Counted from the first letter of the stretch, positions 36,189 to 45,867 are shown. The stretch is DNA of 64,000 nucleotides from Candidatus Poribacteria bacterium (GCA_026706025.1 JAPOZO010000034.1:34637-98636); one strand, 5' to 3'. The notes: generated by a model from the letters alone, not told the origin. Program-made: numbers and translations.

Positions 36189-36315
36189 TCAACAGTCAGC
36201 AATCAGATTTTTAGACATCAACCCTTAACACGTAGGTTGGGTTAAACGGATGCCAACAAAGCTGTCCAAATCAGAGAAAAGCACGACTTTCTCCTGATAC
36301 GCAACAGCCACCAGA

Positions 36316-36390
36316 AACGGAGTGAAACCCAAAGCTTTTGCTGTGAAGTTTCCGAAACTCTGACAGTGTAAAGTTGGGTTTCACTCCGTT
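36316..36390. repeat. 17-bp inverted repeat with 41-base loop
   Basis: AACGGAGTGAAACCCAA at 36316-36332 and its exact reverse complement at 36374-36390. The loop contains GTGAAGTTTCCGAAACTC. It lies in the 442-base gap after ThuA, which has no gene and also carries a TCAGCAATCAG word and the copy at 36481-36576. Confidence 0.75.
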
Positions 36391-36480
36391 CACGAATAGA
36401 TATAGCGGCATATTAGCTTTCAGGTGTCTTTGGCATATCAACATCTGACTTCTCAATGCCGTTCAACCTAACGGAAATCC

Positions 36481-36576
36481 GCAGAAACACCCCATCAATA
36501 CGCAAAAACACCCAAGCAAAAACATCTACGGGACTCAAGAGGGTTTTGAAGTCTTCAAGGTTTCCGCTGAGTATCT
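36481..36576. repeat. GCAGAAACACC / GGGTTTTGAAGTCTTC repeat
   Basis: ACGCAAAAACACCCAAGCAA followed by ACGGGACTCAAGAGGGTTTT, GAAGTCTTCAAGGTTTCCGC. The second half recurs almost exactly at 58676-58708 and more distantly at 58190-58228. Confidence 0.65.
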
Positions 36577-36630
36577 TCCATTCTTCCCGCCGTTAATAAT
36601 TGCGTTATGCATCCATCCTGTTTGTGTCCG

Positions 36631-37632
36631 TCAACTGGGTATAACGCCTGTGGCTCGTAGAAGGGTCTCTTGCACTAACAACTCATGTGCCACCGGACGA
36701 TCGGGTGGTTGGTCTCCCGCAATTGTTGCTAAAAACGCGTCAAGTTCAAGTTCATAGGTGCGTTGACGGCTCTCACCGTCTATCTCTACGATTTGTTCAC
36801 CTTGTGTGTAACCGTCCCTTGCATTCTCTAAACAGAGACGAATCTTCAACCCCGGCTCAAAGGGTTCAACGATAATAGCACTCCCTTCGCTACCGTAGAC
36901 TTCAAACCGGCGCGCAACGGGTCTCGGTTCCAAAGCAGAGATTGTGATAAACGCCATGGCGTTTTCAAATTCATAGACAGTGAGCGTGTTATCTTTGAAA
37001 GGTTCAACCGAGTCGCCATCGTTTCTAAGGAAAGAGGTGACTTTCTCTGGTCGTCCGAGGAGCCAGAGGACCTGGTCAAGTACGTGTCCACCCAAATCAA
37101 AAAAGATACCGCCGATGTGTTGGCTGATACGGGTGCGTGCTTCAAGAGAGATGTTGGTTGACATGTGGGCGCGGACGGAGAAAACATCACCTAAAAAACC
37201 GGTGTGCACCCATTCGGCAACCTGCCTGAAGGCGGAATGATACCGCAGCATATAGCCCATCTGGACGTGTAGGGATTTTTCTTGGGCGGTATTAATGACG
37301 CGCTGCCACTGTTCCCAGTTTTCACCGGCGGGTTTGTCGTACCAGACGTGTTTTCCAGCGTTTACAATCTGCTCGGTCTGATCTAAACTTTCGGCGTTAT
37401 TGCCCTCCGAAGCAACTGCGACGATGGTATCATCGCTGAGCATCTCCTCAGCAGCTGCATACCAGTGGACACCCTCAAATGTTCCGCCATTCGCCTGAAG
37501 TTTTTCACGTTGTTGTGTGTCGGGTTCAAACACACCTGCGACTTCCACATCGGGATTGACAAGCATCGCCTGCATCTTGCCGCGTGCGTGTCCGTGCTTT
37601 GTTCCGTATTGTGCCATCCGTACTTTCGCCAT
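36631..37632 (-). CDS. Gfo/Idh/MocA-family oxidoreductase
   Basis: 333 residues. The N-terminal strand is MAKVRMAQYGTKHGHARGK in place of the usual GxGxxG loop; the catalytic EKP motif is modified to YDKPAGENW. The middle region (FSVRAHMSTN, FDLGGHVLDQVLWLLG) is the family substrate-binding sheet, with GGHVLDQ supplying the conserved Asp/His. The altered nucleotide loop makes cofactor preference uncertain. GGAGATAAAAAT precedes ATG 37632. The 246-base gap upstream holds no gene. Confidence 0.82.
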   Translation of the reverse strand: MAKVRMAQYGTKHGHARGKMQAMLVNPDVEVAGVFEPDTQQREKLQANGGTFEGVHWYAAAEEMLSDDTIVAVASEGNNAESLDQTEQIVNAGKHVWYDKPAGENWEQWQRVINTAQEKSLHVQMGYMLRYHSAFRQVAEWVHTGFLGDVFSVRAHMSTNISLEARTRISQHIGGIFFDLGGHVLDQVLWLLGRPEKVTSFLRNDGDSVEPFKDNTLTVYEFENAMAFITISALEPRPVARRFEVYGSEGSAIIVEPFEPGLKIRLCLENARDGYTQGEQIVEIDGESRQRTYELELDAFLATIAGDQPPDRPVAHELLVQETLLRATGVIPS

Positions 37633-37878
37633 ATTTTTATCTCCAAAATCCGAAATTTGGAATGTAGTGTTGTATGGCTATTATATGGACATCAGGTTGA
37701 GTGTCAAGGAAATTTCGGGATGTAAATATTTTGCTGGACAATGGCTGTGTGATGCCACGTGCGGTTTTTGATGGAAAGCAATGAGGAGGGTCATCACTTC
37801 GCTGAAAGGCAGTTTCCGAAAACTTTAGGATATTTACCCCATTTAGTCAATCACTTTTGGCGATGGTATTGTCCTATA

Positions 37879-39495
37879 TCAGTGTATTTGAAATATTGTT
37901 ATTGTTGGTCCCGGCTTGTCTAACACAAAGATATTCCAAAAAGGTGAGTAAACTTCATCCAAATAAAAAGGGACCTTTCCTTGGGAAGGAGAAATCTTGA
38001 AGATCTGATTGGCTTCTTTTTCGAGCGTGATATAAAATTCATTCTCTCTCGGATATTCATCCGGGCGATCAAGGTATCTCCTACTTATATAACTGCTGGT
38101 AATAATATAATTGATATCCTGCTGTTTGTATTCATTCAAACTGGACTTGGATAGCTTTTTCCCTACTTCCTCAACTTGATAGTTATTAATATTTTGCATA
38201 AAGCGACCTTTGTCATAATATACCCTCAGGCTAGGACCGTACCCTTCTGTAACTATTTTACTCCCATGGGGGAGGTTGTTGTTTATCCAGTTGCGAGCGA
38301 TAATACGCGTATTTGTTTTCGATATTAAGTAATTATGTTTGCAACTAAAAATAACGCCTTGAGATATGGAAACTAATATTAAAAGAACAAGTGCTACCCG
38401 TCGATGCTTATAGGAAATACGGCCTGCCAGAGAAATAATTCCATAAGCGGAAAGAATGGATAGGTAAGGAATTAACGGTATTACAAACCGGACAAAAAAT
38501 AGTTTCATTGCCCCCAACGGTAAATAGTAGAACAGAGGGCAGCACAAAATCAGTAAGAGCTTCTGTTTCTCTTTTTCCCTCGATAAAAATATAGAACCTA
38601 TTATGAAGAAACAAAAAGGGAGTAGACCATATCCCCATAGCAATGTGAAAAAATATTGAATATATGAAGGTGTAGAAGAAGCACCCGGCCAGGGACGCTT
38701 TGAGAACATAAATTGTTCGGCAAATTGTTCCCAGAATGTTCTATAATCCAACAAAATCCAGGGGCAAAAGAGGAAAAATCCAATCAGACAACTCAGCCCT
38801 GCGCATATAAAGTTTCTATTAAAAACTATTCCTCTATTTGCAAAAAAATGACTTAGCACTAAAGGAAAAATAATGATTCCCATGTTATATTTTGTCGCGA
38901 CTGCCATACCAGCGAACAACCCGCTTAGGATATAATCTTTTAATCGACCTTGTGTATAAATACTTACTATGTAGCTGAATGACAGAATGAGAAAAAAGGT
39001 TCCCGGAATATCATTAACAGCGTAATGAGAATCCCGGACCATAAGAAAACTCGAACACACTAATATACTCGCAATTAAGCCTGTTATTTTATCAAACAAC
39101 TTTTTCCCTACTTTATAAACCACTAAACAGATACCGACACCAAACAGCGCATTTAGAGTTCGGGCAATCACAAAAAAACTCGTCATGTTTGAAAAATATA
39201 ATTCCACAAAATCCCTCATTGAGGTAAACCAGCCAATTAGTTTCCCGAAAACAAAATATAAGAAAAGAACTATGCTATACAGATAGGTGAGTAAGGGAGG
39301 ATTACGGAAATAGTGGGGGTTTAAATCCTGCGAGCGTAAAATTCTCAATGCCCGCGGTAGGTAATGTTCCTCATCTATATGACTAAAGAAAGGTAAACCA
39401 AAATTAATTGCCCATAATCTCAGAATCAACCCCATAATTAGGCAAAAGCCAAGCACAAACGATATCTTTGTTTTGTTGTTATCTTTTATTTTCAT
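37879..39495 (-). CDS. GT-C glycosyltransferase (GT39/ArnT-like)
   Basis: 538 residues with about 11-13 membrane segments and a C-terminal soluble tail. The first loop contains FSHIDEEHYLPRALRILRSQ, with the acidic DE pair that marks GT-C/PMT-type enzymes using polyprenyl-phosphate sugars, and the RNPPLLTYLYS segment resembles their loop 1. Probable role: transfer of a sugar to a lipid or protein on the outer face of the membrane. Base composition (A/T-rich) differs from most of the window. GGAG precedes ATG 39495 by 8 bases. It begins 22 bases after the truncated BlaR1-like gene. Confidence 0.78.
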   Translation of the reverse strand: MKIKDNNKTKISFVLGFCLIMGLILRLWAINFGLPFFSHIDEEHYLPRALRILRSQDLNPHYFRNPPLLTYLYSIVLFLYFVFGKLIGWFTSMRDFVELYFSNMTSFFVIARTLNALFGVGICLVVYKVGKKLFDKITGLIASILVCSSFLMVRDSHYAVNDIPGTFFLILSFSYIVSIYTQGRLKDYILSGLFAGMAVATKYNMGIIIFPLVLSHFFANRGIVFNRNFICAGLSCLIGFFLFCPWILLDYRTFWEQFAEQFMFSKRPWPGASSTPSYIQYFFTLLWGYGLLPFCFFIIGSIFLSREKEKQKLLLILCCPLFYYLPLGAMKLFFVRFVIPLIPYLSILSAYGIISLAGRISYKHRRVALVLLILVSISQGVIFSCKHNYLISKTNTRIIARNWINNNLPHGSKIVTEGYGPSLRVYYDKGRFMQNINNYQVEEVGKKLSKSSLNEYKQQDINYIITSSYISRRYLDRPDEYPRENEFYITLEKEANQIFKISPSQGKVPFYLDEVYSPFWNIFVLDKPGPTITIFQIH

Positions 39496-39516
39496 GCGAA
39501 GTACTCCGTGAATAGT

Positions 39517-40119
39517 TCACTTCTGTTTCTGGCATATTATAGATCTGTTGCTAAGACGGACACTGGCTTGGCAATTCCAATTAGATCCCACCTGTTCAAT
39601 AGCACGACTGAAGTCGTTGCCATGGATAGAGATGTGCCAGACAGCCCCGATACCAACAACCAGACGGACGAAGATCAATAAGCCAACACCGCCCCAAACT
39701 ATTGTTATCCAATCCGTCCAAGGCATTGTAGGAAAGAGATGGGGTTTGTTGACTATGGGTTGTGATGGTATTGGTGGAACTTCTGTTGATGATACCACCG
39801 TTGACGGGGGTTGGTTCGGGACCACTGAAGTAGGGATAGTAAGGGGTTGAGCGTTTTTTACTAATTGCGGCATCTCGGGGCGGATTGGTGCTTGTGGTAA
39901 AACATTAACCTTCCACTTCGGAATCAGAAGAAAAAACAGTGAGACGATGAGGCATCCTATAATTGCCATACCCCAAACAGAGCCGCACACCGCCGCTGAT
40001 TTGCGGCGGAGGCAGAACGCGAATACACCTGCAACAGCGAAAATCACGAAACTTTTCATCGTCGTATTGACGAGGAAGTTCAGCAGCGGATCTACATAGA
40101 GTGTTTCAATGAATTGCAT
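39517..40119 (-). pseudogene. Truncated BlaR1/M56-like sensor
   Basis: 200 residues: three N-terminal membrane segments (FVIFAVAGVFAFCL, GMAIIGCLIVSLFFLLIP, WITIVWGGVGLLIFVRLVVGIG) and the RRKSAAVCG-type loop of M56/BlaR1 proteins, a Pro-rich linker, then a sudden end (QASVRLSNRSIICQKQK). Intact M56 proteins continue for over 150 residues with a cytoplasmic HExxH zinc protease and a sensor region; both are absent. The truncation coincides with the start of the GT-C gene 22 bases later, suggesting a rearrangement. The start codon overlaps the BlaI stop (TAATG). It may be non-functional. Confidence 0.6.
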
Positions 40120-40508
40120 TATGATGAGGTATCTCCCTTTTTCGCTTGCGCAATGCGTTGGCTTAAATGGTCGAGTTCCTCATCTGAGAGGTCTGCATCA
40201 GAAATTAATGTCATGAGCGTTTTCTCAACAGATTTATCAAAAAACGTCTGGAAAACCTGTTTGAGTGCGGAACGTCCTGCCTGCTGACGTAGCTGCGTCG
40301 GGCAGTAGATATAACGTCTGCCATCTTTTTCGTGGGTGAGATAACCCTTCTTCTCCAAGATCCCTAACAGTGCCCGAACGGTAGAGTAAGTTGGTGGATC
40401 CGGTAAATCTTTGAGCACATCAGAAACAGAAGCGCGACTGTGTTGATAGACGATATCCATGATTTGCCGTTCCCGACGGCTCAGTTTAACGGTACGGTAA
40501 TTTTCCAT
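40119..40508 (-). CDS. BlaI/MecI-family repressor
   Basis: 129 residues. Winged-helix BlaI/MecI pattern: SRRERQIMDIVYQHSRASVSDVLKDL, then PTYSTVRALLGILEKKGYLTHEKDGRRYIY (recognition helix and wing), then a C-terminal dimerisation helix. BlaI proteins dimerise on operators with TACA/TGTA halves and are cleaved by BlaR1. The partner here lacks its protease, so inactivation by cleavage is unlikely. An 8-bp palindrome TGTTAACA at 40530-40537 just before ATG 40508 may be an operator. GAGGTGAC is the ribosome site. Confidence 0.88.
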   Translation of the reverse strand: MENYRTVKLSRRERQIMDIVYQHSRASVSDVLKDLPDPPTYSTVRALLGILEKKGYLTHEKDGRRYIYCPTQLRQQAGRSALKQVFQTFFDKSVEKTLMTLISDADLSDEELDHLSQRIAQAKKGDTSS

Positions 40509-40682
40509 TTGTCACCTCTTTTAGCAATGTGTTAACATCTCAGCATTTATGAAAGCGATAATCAAGTGATATACTAAAAATTTAGAGGTTTTCAGCCATC
40601 AGTGGTCAGCAGTCGATTTTCATCAGTTGTCAGCTGTTAGTCGGTGGTGGATAGTTTGCGTGATCAGGAAGATACGCTTGTC

Positions 40683-42071
40683 TTAGATCTCAACACGCAC
40701 AAACGCGAGATAAGCCCCCGCCAGCAAAACCACGACGAACAGCGTCAACAGCAGCAACTTTGTCGCAGCGGTGTTGAAATCTTTACCGATGTTGCGCGTA
40801 TCTTCAAATCTTGGTACCGCCTCTGGATTGACGGGTTTCTGGGACATCCCCTCGCGAACCCCCATGATATGGCGACTCTCTGGGTCGCCTCTCTCCATAT
40901 CGACAACGAATTCTCGGTATTCATGGGCGTAACGCTGAACATTCCCAGTAAATTGCTGGTACCGATCCAGCCCTGTTCCAGCGAACGACTCAAGCAGATA
41001 CTGGAGGAGTGCCGCGGGTGAGACGCTGGTGATCGCACGCGCACGTTGAACTTGGGCAATCTTAAAGGTTAAGTACTCCCCAGCCAAGCGTTCGCCGCTT
41101 ACTGCTATTTTGGTGTGCCACTCCCCCCTTATCCTTAGCATTCTTTCGTCATTTGACTCGTACCAAGCGTATCGCCAAGTTCTCCGAAGTTTGTGATAAC
41201 TTTGGCCGTATCGGTCAGAATATTCATGGTTGGACATAGATGATGAAAAGCCGCTCGCAAGTGAGGCGAGCGTGCTGGGCATAAAAACGACAACAGTGAC
41301 CCACGTCAACAGAAGTATCACAAGACTCACGGCACTCCGTTGCACACGCGCCGAGACTAACAGCCCTAACGCCAGAAACAGACACGTGTACAAAAGCGCG
41401 ACAAAGAGGATAATACCTAAACGTCCCCACGCTTCAGTATTCAGGTGAACCTCACTTGCGGAAGAAATCATTAGGAGGTTCACTAACATAGCGAGCATAA
41501 AGGGGATGGTCATACTGATCAACGCCCCCAGAAACTTACCGATCAGCACCGTATGTCGTGGGATTGCATTTGCCAGCATCAATCGGAGCGTGCCGTGCTC
41601 GCGTTCGCTGGAGATCGCATCAAACGTAAATAAGAGCGCGATGAGACTCAAGATATAACCGATGATAAAGGTCCAATCAATTTGGGAAACGTCGGGACCA
41701 ACATTCTTCATATTTAAGTTAACATCTGGATATTCCAGTCTCCAGAAGCTGTCTGTACCATGGGGGCTGTCAACCCTATCGGGTAAAAAGGCTTCTCCAC
41801 CCGCTGCGCAGAAATGGAGCGGTGACGGTTTTTTGTAAAGCGTTCCGGGGCCCTCGTGTGCCAGTGTATAGAGACTGTCGTCGGCGCGAGACGTTAATCG
41901 GTTCATGGATTCAGTGACAGCGTCGTGATACTTCTGGACCCGTTTGGGATGTTCTCGGATATGTCTAACGGCGTTGGTTACCATCAGTGCCAGCAACAAC
42001 AAGGTCGTCATCGCAAATCGGAGGCCATTCAAGTTATTGTAGAGTTCACGTTTTGCGATATGCCAAATCAT
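40683..42071 (-). CDS. ABC-2 type permease (DUF3526-like)
   Basis: 462 residues with a long extracytoplasmic domain after the first helix (about residues 30-130) and then a block of five to six membrane segments (IIGYILSLIALLFTFDAISSEREHGTLRLMLANAIPRHTVLIGKF is diagnostic of ABC-2 permeases, as is the GTLR loop), and a C-terminal extracytoplasmic loop before the last helix. Paralogue of the next gene upstream. The ATP-binding partner is not found nearby. ATG 42071. Confidence 0.85.
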   Translation of the reverse strand: MIWHIAKRELYNNLNGLRFAMTTLLLLALMVTNAVRHIREHPKRVQKYHDAVTESMNRLTSRADDSLYTLAHEGPGTLYKKPSPLHFCAAGGEAFLPDRVDSPHGTDSFWRLEYPDVNLNMKNVGPDVSQIDWTFIIGYILSLIALLFTFDAISSEREHGTLRLMLANAIPRHTVLIGKFLGALISMTIPFMLAMLVNLLMISSASEVHLNTEAWGRLGIILFVALLYTCLFLALGLLVSARVQRSAVSLVILLLTWVTVVVFMPSTLASLASGFSSSMSNHEYSDRYGQSYHKLRRTWRYAWYESNDERMLRIRGEWHTKIAVSGERLAGEYLTFKIAQVQRARAITSVSPAALLQYLLESFAGTGLDRYQQFTGNVQRYAHEYREFVVDMERGDPESRHIMGVREGMSQKPVNPEAVPRFEDTRNIGKDFNTAATKLLLLTLFVVVLLAGAYLAFVRVEI

Positions 42072-42076
42072 TCTAT

Positions 42077-42242
42077 TGGTACTCAGTTATCAGTACGGAT
42101 TACTGCATAATCCTTGCAGTTTTCAGTTTTAATAGTTGTTAGTTATCAGTACGGATTACTGCATAATCCTTGCAGTTTTCAGTTAAGGGTTGTGGCATTC
42201 AGAACTCACGTAACCTACCATAAGGATTAACTGATAACTGAA
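42077..42242. repeat. Tandem direct repeat of ATCAGTACGGATTACTGCAT
   Basis: Two direct copies of GTTATCAGTACGGATTACTG plus CATAATCCTTGCAGTTTTCA, spaced by a TTAATAGTTG linker, then GATTAACTGATAACTGAAAG. It separates the two permease genes. Confidence 0.7.
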
Positions 42243-42273
42243 AGCAAACACGGTGAGCGTACTGACAACCATC

Positions 42274-43788
42274 CTACACTTCACTTTTGACAAAAACAAG
42301 AAATATTGCTAAAAAGAGAAGAACATTCATCGTGAGGAGCAGGAACAGATCCGGCACTGCTCGTTTCGCATTGATGCCTATATCGCTTCTCTGAAAAGAG
42401 AACTGCGGGAGTGTGTCCCAGTCGACGGCACCCTGATCGGAAGAAAACCACTGCCGGGACGCAAATATTTTCTCATCATGAAAGTAATTGATGATTGCTT
42501 GTCGGTAGTTTTGTGCCGCTGTGAAAAAATCTTGGATACCATTGAGGTCGGTGCCTGCCCAGGCTTCGGTTGCGGCATCATACAAACCCGCAGGTGAGAA
42601 CTTTAACAGCATTCGTCCTCTGTTCGCGGGTTGGACGTAGATCGTCCCGAAGGCTGGCTTTCGGATGAGCCATGCTCGTTCCGCTGTATTGACGGTTAGC
42701 GGTCCAAGGAAGCCGAAATACTTCTGGACGTGCGGCACGTATGGTTCAAATTTCGTGTCAATCGTTTCAAAATGGCCTGAAGCATGTCTGAGGTAGTAAA
42801 ACACTAAACGTGATGGCTCGTCTTTCTTTTCACCATAAATGTGCTTTCCCCAATCTTCTTCTGCTGATAGGATAGGGTCGTTGCGGAGAAACTGCCCCCA
42901 CTCTCTCTCAAGTTCCTCCCAGATCCGTTTCACCTGATCGTAAGCGGCGGATTCCATGTCCGTGCGCGGGGCAGTATCAACTGCGGTGAGAATTATATTT
43001 GGGTAGACGAGCACTAAGAACCCCCAGAGGAAAATCGAGAGGATGAGCGCAGTACTGGTTCGGCGTGTGATCACAGAAATGAGCATGCCGATGAGGTAGA
43101 AGAGCGATAGATAAACGAGGGACGTCAGAACAATCCCACCGACACGCAGAAGATCATCGGTGTTCAGGGAAAGCATGGCGGAAGTCGTCAGCAAAATGAG
43201 CATCAGGAGCAGACTCATCAACAACGGCACGAGCAAGCAGACCATTGCCCCGATATATTTGGCGAGCAGGATGACCCCACGTCCCACGGGGTTGGATAGT
43301 ACCAAGCGTAGGGTGCCATGTTCATATTCTCCAGCGATAGCATCGTAGGCAAAAATAAGTGCCAGTAGGCTAAGAATCCCTTGAAAAATAAGAACAATAT
43401 CAATTGAAGTGAGGATATTGAAAAATGGATTGTCCGCCGCGTACTTGTCGGCATCCCAAATTGTCGGCGTAAAAGCATGGGAAATCGTAATTTTGTTCCC
43501 CAATCGCTTATCTAAACCGGTGTTGAAAATGCTCAACGGGTTCGGTGGCCGGTCAACGTGCATCCCCCACGGTCCAAGCATTGCATATGAATAGGTTTTG
43601 CTCTCCTGCAGGAGTTCCTGCTGGTGGGTTTTGATGGCGGTGTTATAATCCACCAACCGCTGTTCATAATCCTTGATGAGCACAACGGTATTGGCGACCA
43701 CGAGCAACAACATAATCACGACAGCTGCCGCAAATCGGAACGTCATGAGATTGTCGAGGAGCTCTCGCCGAATGAGTGTTAGTAACAT
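42274..43788 (-). CDS. ABC-2 type permease
   Basis: 504 residues from ATG 43788, chosen because AGAGGTATTG precedes it and the protein start (LLTLIRRELLDNLMTFRFA) aligns with that of the paralogue (WHIAKRELYNNLNGLRFA). Same layout: helix, large extracytoplasmic domain (about residues 30-110), five-helix ABC-2 core with YDAIAGEYEHGTLRLVLSN, and a C-terminal helix. The ATPase is missing here as well. Two paralogous ABC-2 subunits would form a heterodimer. Confidence 0.85.
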   Translation of the reverse strand: MLLTLIRRELLDNLMTFRFAAAVVIMLLLVVANTVVLIKDYEQRLVDYNTAIKTHQQELLQESKTYSYAMLGPWGMHVDRPPNPLSIFNTGLDKRLGNKITISHAFTPTIWDADKYAADNPFFNILTSIDIVLIFQGILSLLALIFAYDAIAGEYEHGTLRLVLSNPVGRGVILLAKYIGAMVCLLVPLLMSLLLMLILLTTSAMLSLNTDDLLRVGGIVLTSLVYLSLFYLIGMLISVITRRTSTALILSIFLWGFLVLVYPNIILTAVDTAPRTDMESAAYDQVKRIWEELEREWGQFLRNDPILSAEEDWGKHIYGEKKDEPSRLVFYYLRHASGHFETIDTKFEPYVPHVQKYFGFLGPLTVNTAERAWLIRKPAFGTIYVQPANRGRMLLKFSPAGLYDAATEAWAGTDLNGIQDFFTAAQNYRQAIINYFHDEKIFASRQWFSSDQGAVDWDTLPQFSFQRSDIGINAKRAVPDLFLLLTMNVLLFLAIFLVFVKSEV

Positions 43789-44094
43789 CAATACCTCTGC
43801 CAAAAGTGATTGACTAAATGGGGTAAATATCCTAAAGTTATAGGTAAACAAACCAAACTTAAAAGGATGCTTACCCATGTCAGAAATTGTATCATTATTG
43901 ACTGTTTTCAGTCTACATTTATCAGCGACGACGCTCCGGCAGTTTTGCGAAATCGTGTTCGCAGTGCTGGCGATGACCGGAGGCGGACTCGGAACATCCC
44001 GGTTTTGGCATTTTAGACATCAAAGCACGCTATTTCCTGAAACCACCCTATCACTATTTAGGTAATCCGCTCAAGCAAAGATGCTTGGATTGTG
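43789..44094 (+). mobile_element. Transposase N-terminal remnant, 43877-44065
   Basis: A 62-residue frame from ATG 43877, preceded by AAAAGGA, begins SEIVSLLTVFSLHLSATT then LRQFCEIVFAVLAMTG. From memory this is the start of IS4/IS701-like DDE transposases (usually over 350 residues). After MTG the frame diverges (GGGLGTSRFWHFRHQ) and stops, so only the N-terminus survives. Terminal inverted repeats were not found. This occupies the 306-base gap between the permease and the GT-C gene, which has no other gene. Confidence 0.4.
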
Positions 44095-45867
44095 CTATTT
44101 TGGGAGCAACAATGTCAGAGTAACCTCGTCTAAATTACCTTCAAAAGTTAAAGTATGATTCCCTGGATTGAGAAAAGTATCCTCACGACTCGGTTTTCCA
44201 TCTATGAAAACGTCAACGTTCTCTGCTTCTGTTTTAACAGTGTATATTCCTGGCACAAATGTGCGAAAACGAATTGGTTGATGGAATAGATCCTCTTCGG
44301 TTAGGTGTTTTCCTGCGACATAAACTCCGTCCATGATTTTGACGTAATTTTCCCTTAAAAATTCCCGGATATCATCAGGTAAATCTCGGATTCGGTAGTC
44401 ATAGATAACGATCTTACACTGCTTCTCTATTAAATTTTTAGGAATGTCATTCGGAATGGTTTCATTTTTAATGAGCATCCGGACCCCCTTGACTAAGTTA
44501 CAATAAAAATAAGCATGCGGTCTGAAAACATATAAACCGGTTCCGTCAAATACAACATCATTTGGTGAGGTTACCTTGAGTACATATTCCATCACCTTTA
44601 ATTGTCTTTCGTTGCTTTTATAAAAAGGCTTTGCTTTGGACAGAAGTGAATGGAAAGGCATAAAAATACCGATAAAAAAACAAGCAGTTAGTGCACCGAT
44701 ATACAGAAATTTATAAATAACTTGGGGTCTAGCTGTACTTGACGGATTGTTCCAAGGCGAAAGTGCTTTTTCAGCAATCCATTTCAGAAAAAGCCCACCG
44801 TACATGGCAGCTAGTGGTAAAAAGAGTAGCTGCGTTTGTGGGTATGGAGCGGGCATTAGAAAAATATAGATAAAAGCCATTACAAGGCATGAAACGAGAG
44901 GGGTGCCTTGCGTGATAGAGATTGCGCCCTGGCGCATAAAATCACGAACCGTGATAAATATACCCCCGATAATCATTACCCATCCGCCTATGTTTTCACT
45001 CCTTAGCATTCCCTGTATAGGAGAAAATCTGTCTGGGTATGTAAAATTATGGATGAAAATCCATTCAATAAAATCCGTGTGCGCCCCGTGAATCGCGAAA
45101 AAGACAAGGCACAGTAAGATGGGTGAGCAGAACGCAGCACAAAAGAAAAACCAAGGTTTTGTATGTTGTAGGACGATTCGGATTTTCCGATGGAGACAAC
45201 GGAATATAAAAAAGGCGATCGATAAGGCAGTAAACGGGAAGAGTGCTTTGGGGGAAAATAAAAAAGCAATCCCGAGACAGAATCCAGAAATAATGAATGG
45301 AGACTGCCGAAATTTCTGTGCAAGTACCTTTGAGTTTTCTTTAACGCCAACCTCAGCATCCATTTCAACGTTAGACTGAAAAGCCTTGATAAATAGATAA
45401 AGACTTATTAATTCCAAGAGTGTAATCGGGATATCTGGTCTTGTTTCAATCGTCATTGTGGTAAAAGTTACCATATAAGTGAGAAGCAATACGCCCAGAA
45501 TGGCCACTTGAGTTCCATAGCATGTTTTAGCGATCTTATAAGTCGCGTAAAGTATCGCCAAAACTAATAGAAACATTATGCCGCGAGCGATAAATATAAT
45601 TTGTACCCCTTCATCTAATAGCAAAATCAGAGGGGATAGACAGTAATAAAGGAGCGGGGTGTGGTTTTCCCAGAAATCGCGATATGGTAACTGTCCTTGC
45701 GTCACTGCCCAAGTTGCATGTAGGTGTTGTGTTTCATCAGGACCCAGCCACTTATTTGCCAGAAGATAACCGCGTATCAATAACGAGCATCCAATTAGAA
45801 CAAGCACAATTCCATAAAAAATCCGGAATTTGGGCGAGAGTGTTGTGAATTGATTTATCATTGACAT
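44095..45867 (-). CDS. GT-C glycosyltransferase (GT39-like)
   Basis: 590 residues from ATG 45867, preceded by GGAGATTTG; its first bases overlap the stop of the upstream flippase gene (TGATG). About ten membrane segments. Loop 1 has WLGPDETQHLHATWAVTQGQLPYRDF, with the acidic PDE segment, and ENHTPLLYY corresponds to the GT-C second-loop region. Likely uses a polyprenyl-phosphate sugar. The C-terminal 100 residues are soluble and contain a PEGA-like beta-domain (GIYTVKTEAENVDVFIDG). It ends the STT3 cluster. Confidence 0.8.
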   Translation of the reverse strand: MSMINQFTTLSPKFRIFYGIVLVLIGCSLLIRGYLLANKWLGPDETQHLHATWAVTQGQLPYRDFWENHTPLLYYCLSPLILLLDEGVQIIFIARGIMFLLVLAILYATYKIAKTCYGTQVAILGVLLLTYMVTFTTMTIETRPDIPITLLELISLYLFIKAFQSNVEMDAEVGVKENSKVLAQKFRQSPFIISGFCLGIAFLFSPKALFPFTALSIAFFIFRCLHRKIRIVLQHTKPWFFFCAAFCSPILLCLVFFAIHGAHTDFIEWIFIHNFTYPDRFSPIQGMLRSENIGGWVMIIGGIFITVRDFMRQGAISITQGTPLVSCLVMAFIYIFLMPAPYPQTQLLFLPLAAMYGGLFLKWIAEKALSPWNNPSSTARPQVIYKFLYIGALTACFFIGIFMPFHSLLSKAKPFYKSNERQLKVMEYVLKVTSPNDVVFDGTGLYVFRPHAYFYCNLVKGVRMLIKNETIPNDIPKNLIEKQCKIVIYDYRIRDLPDDIREFLRENYVKIMDGVYVAGKHLTEEDLFHQPIRFRTFVPGIYTVKTEAENVDVFIDGKPSREDTFLNPGNHTLTFEGNLDEVTLTLLLPK

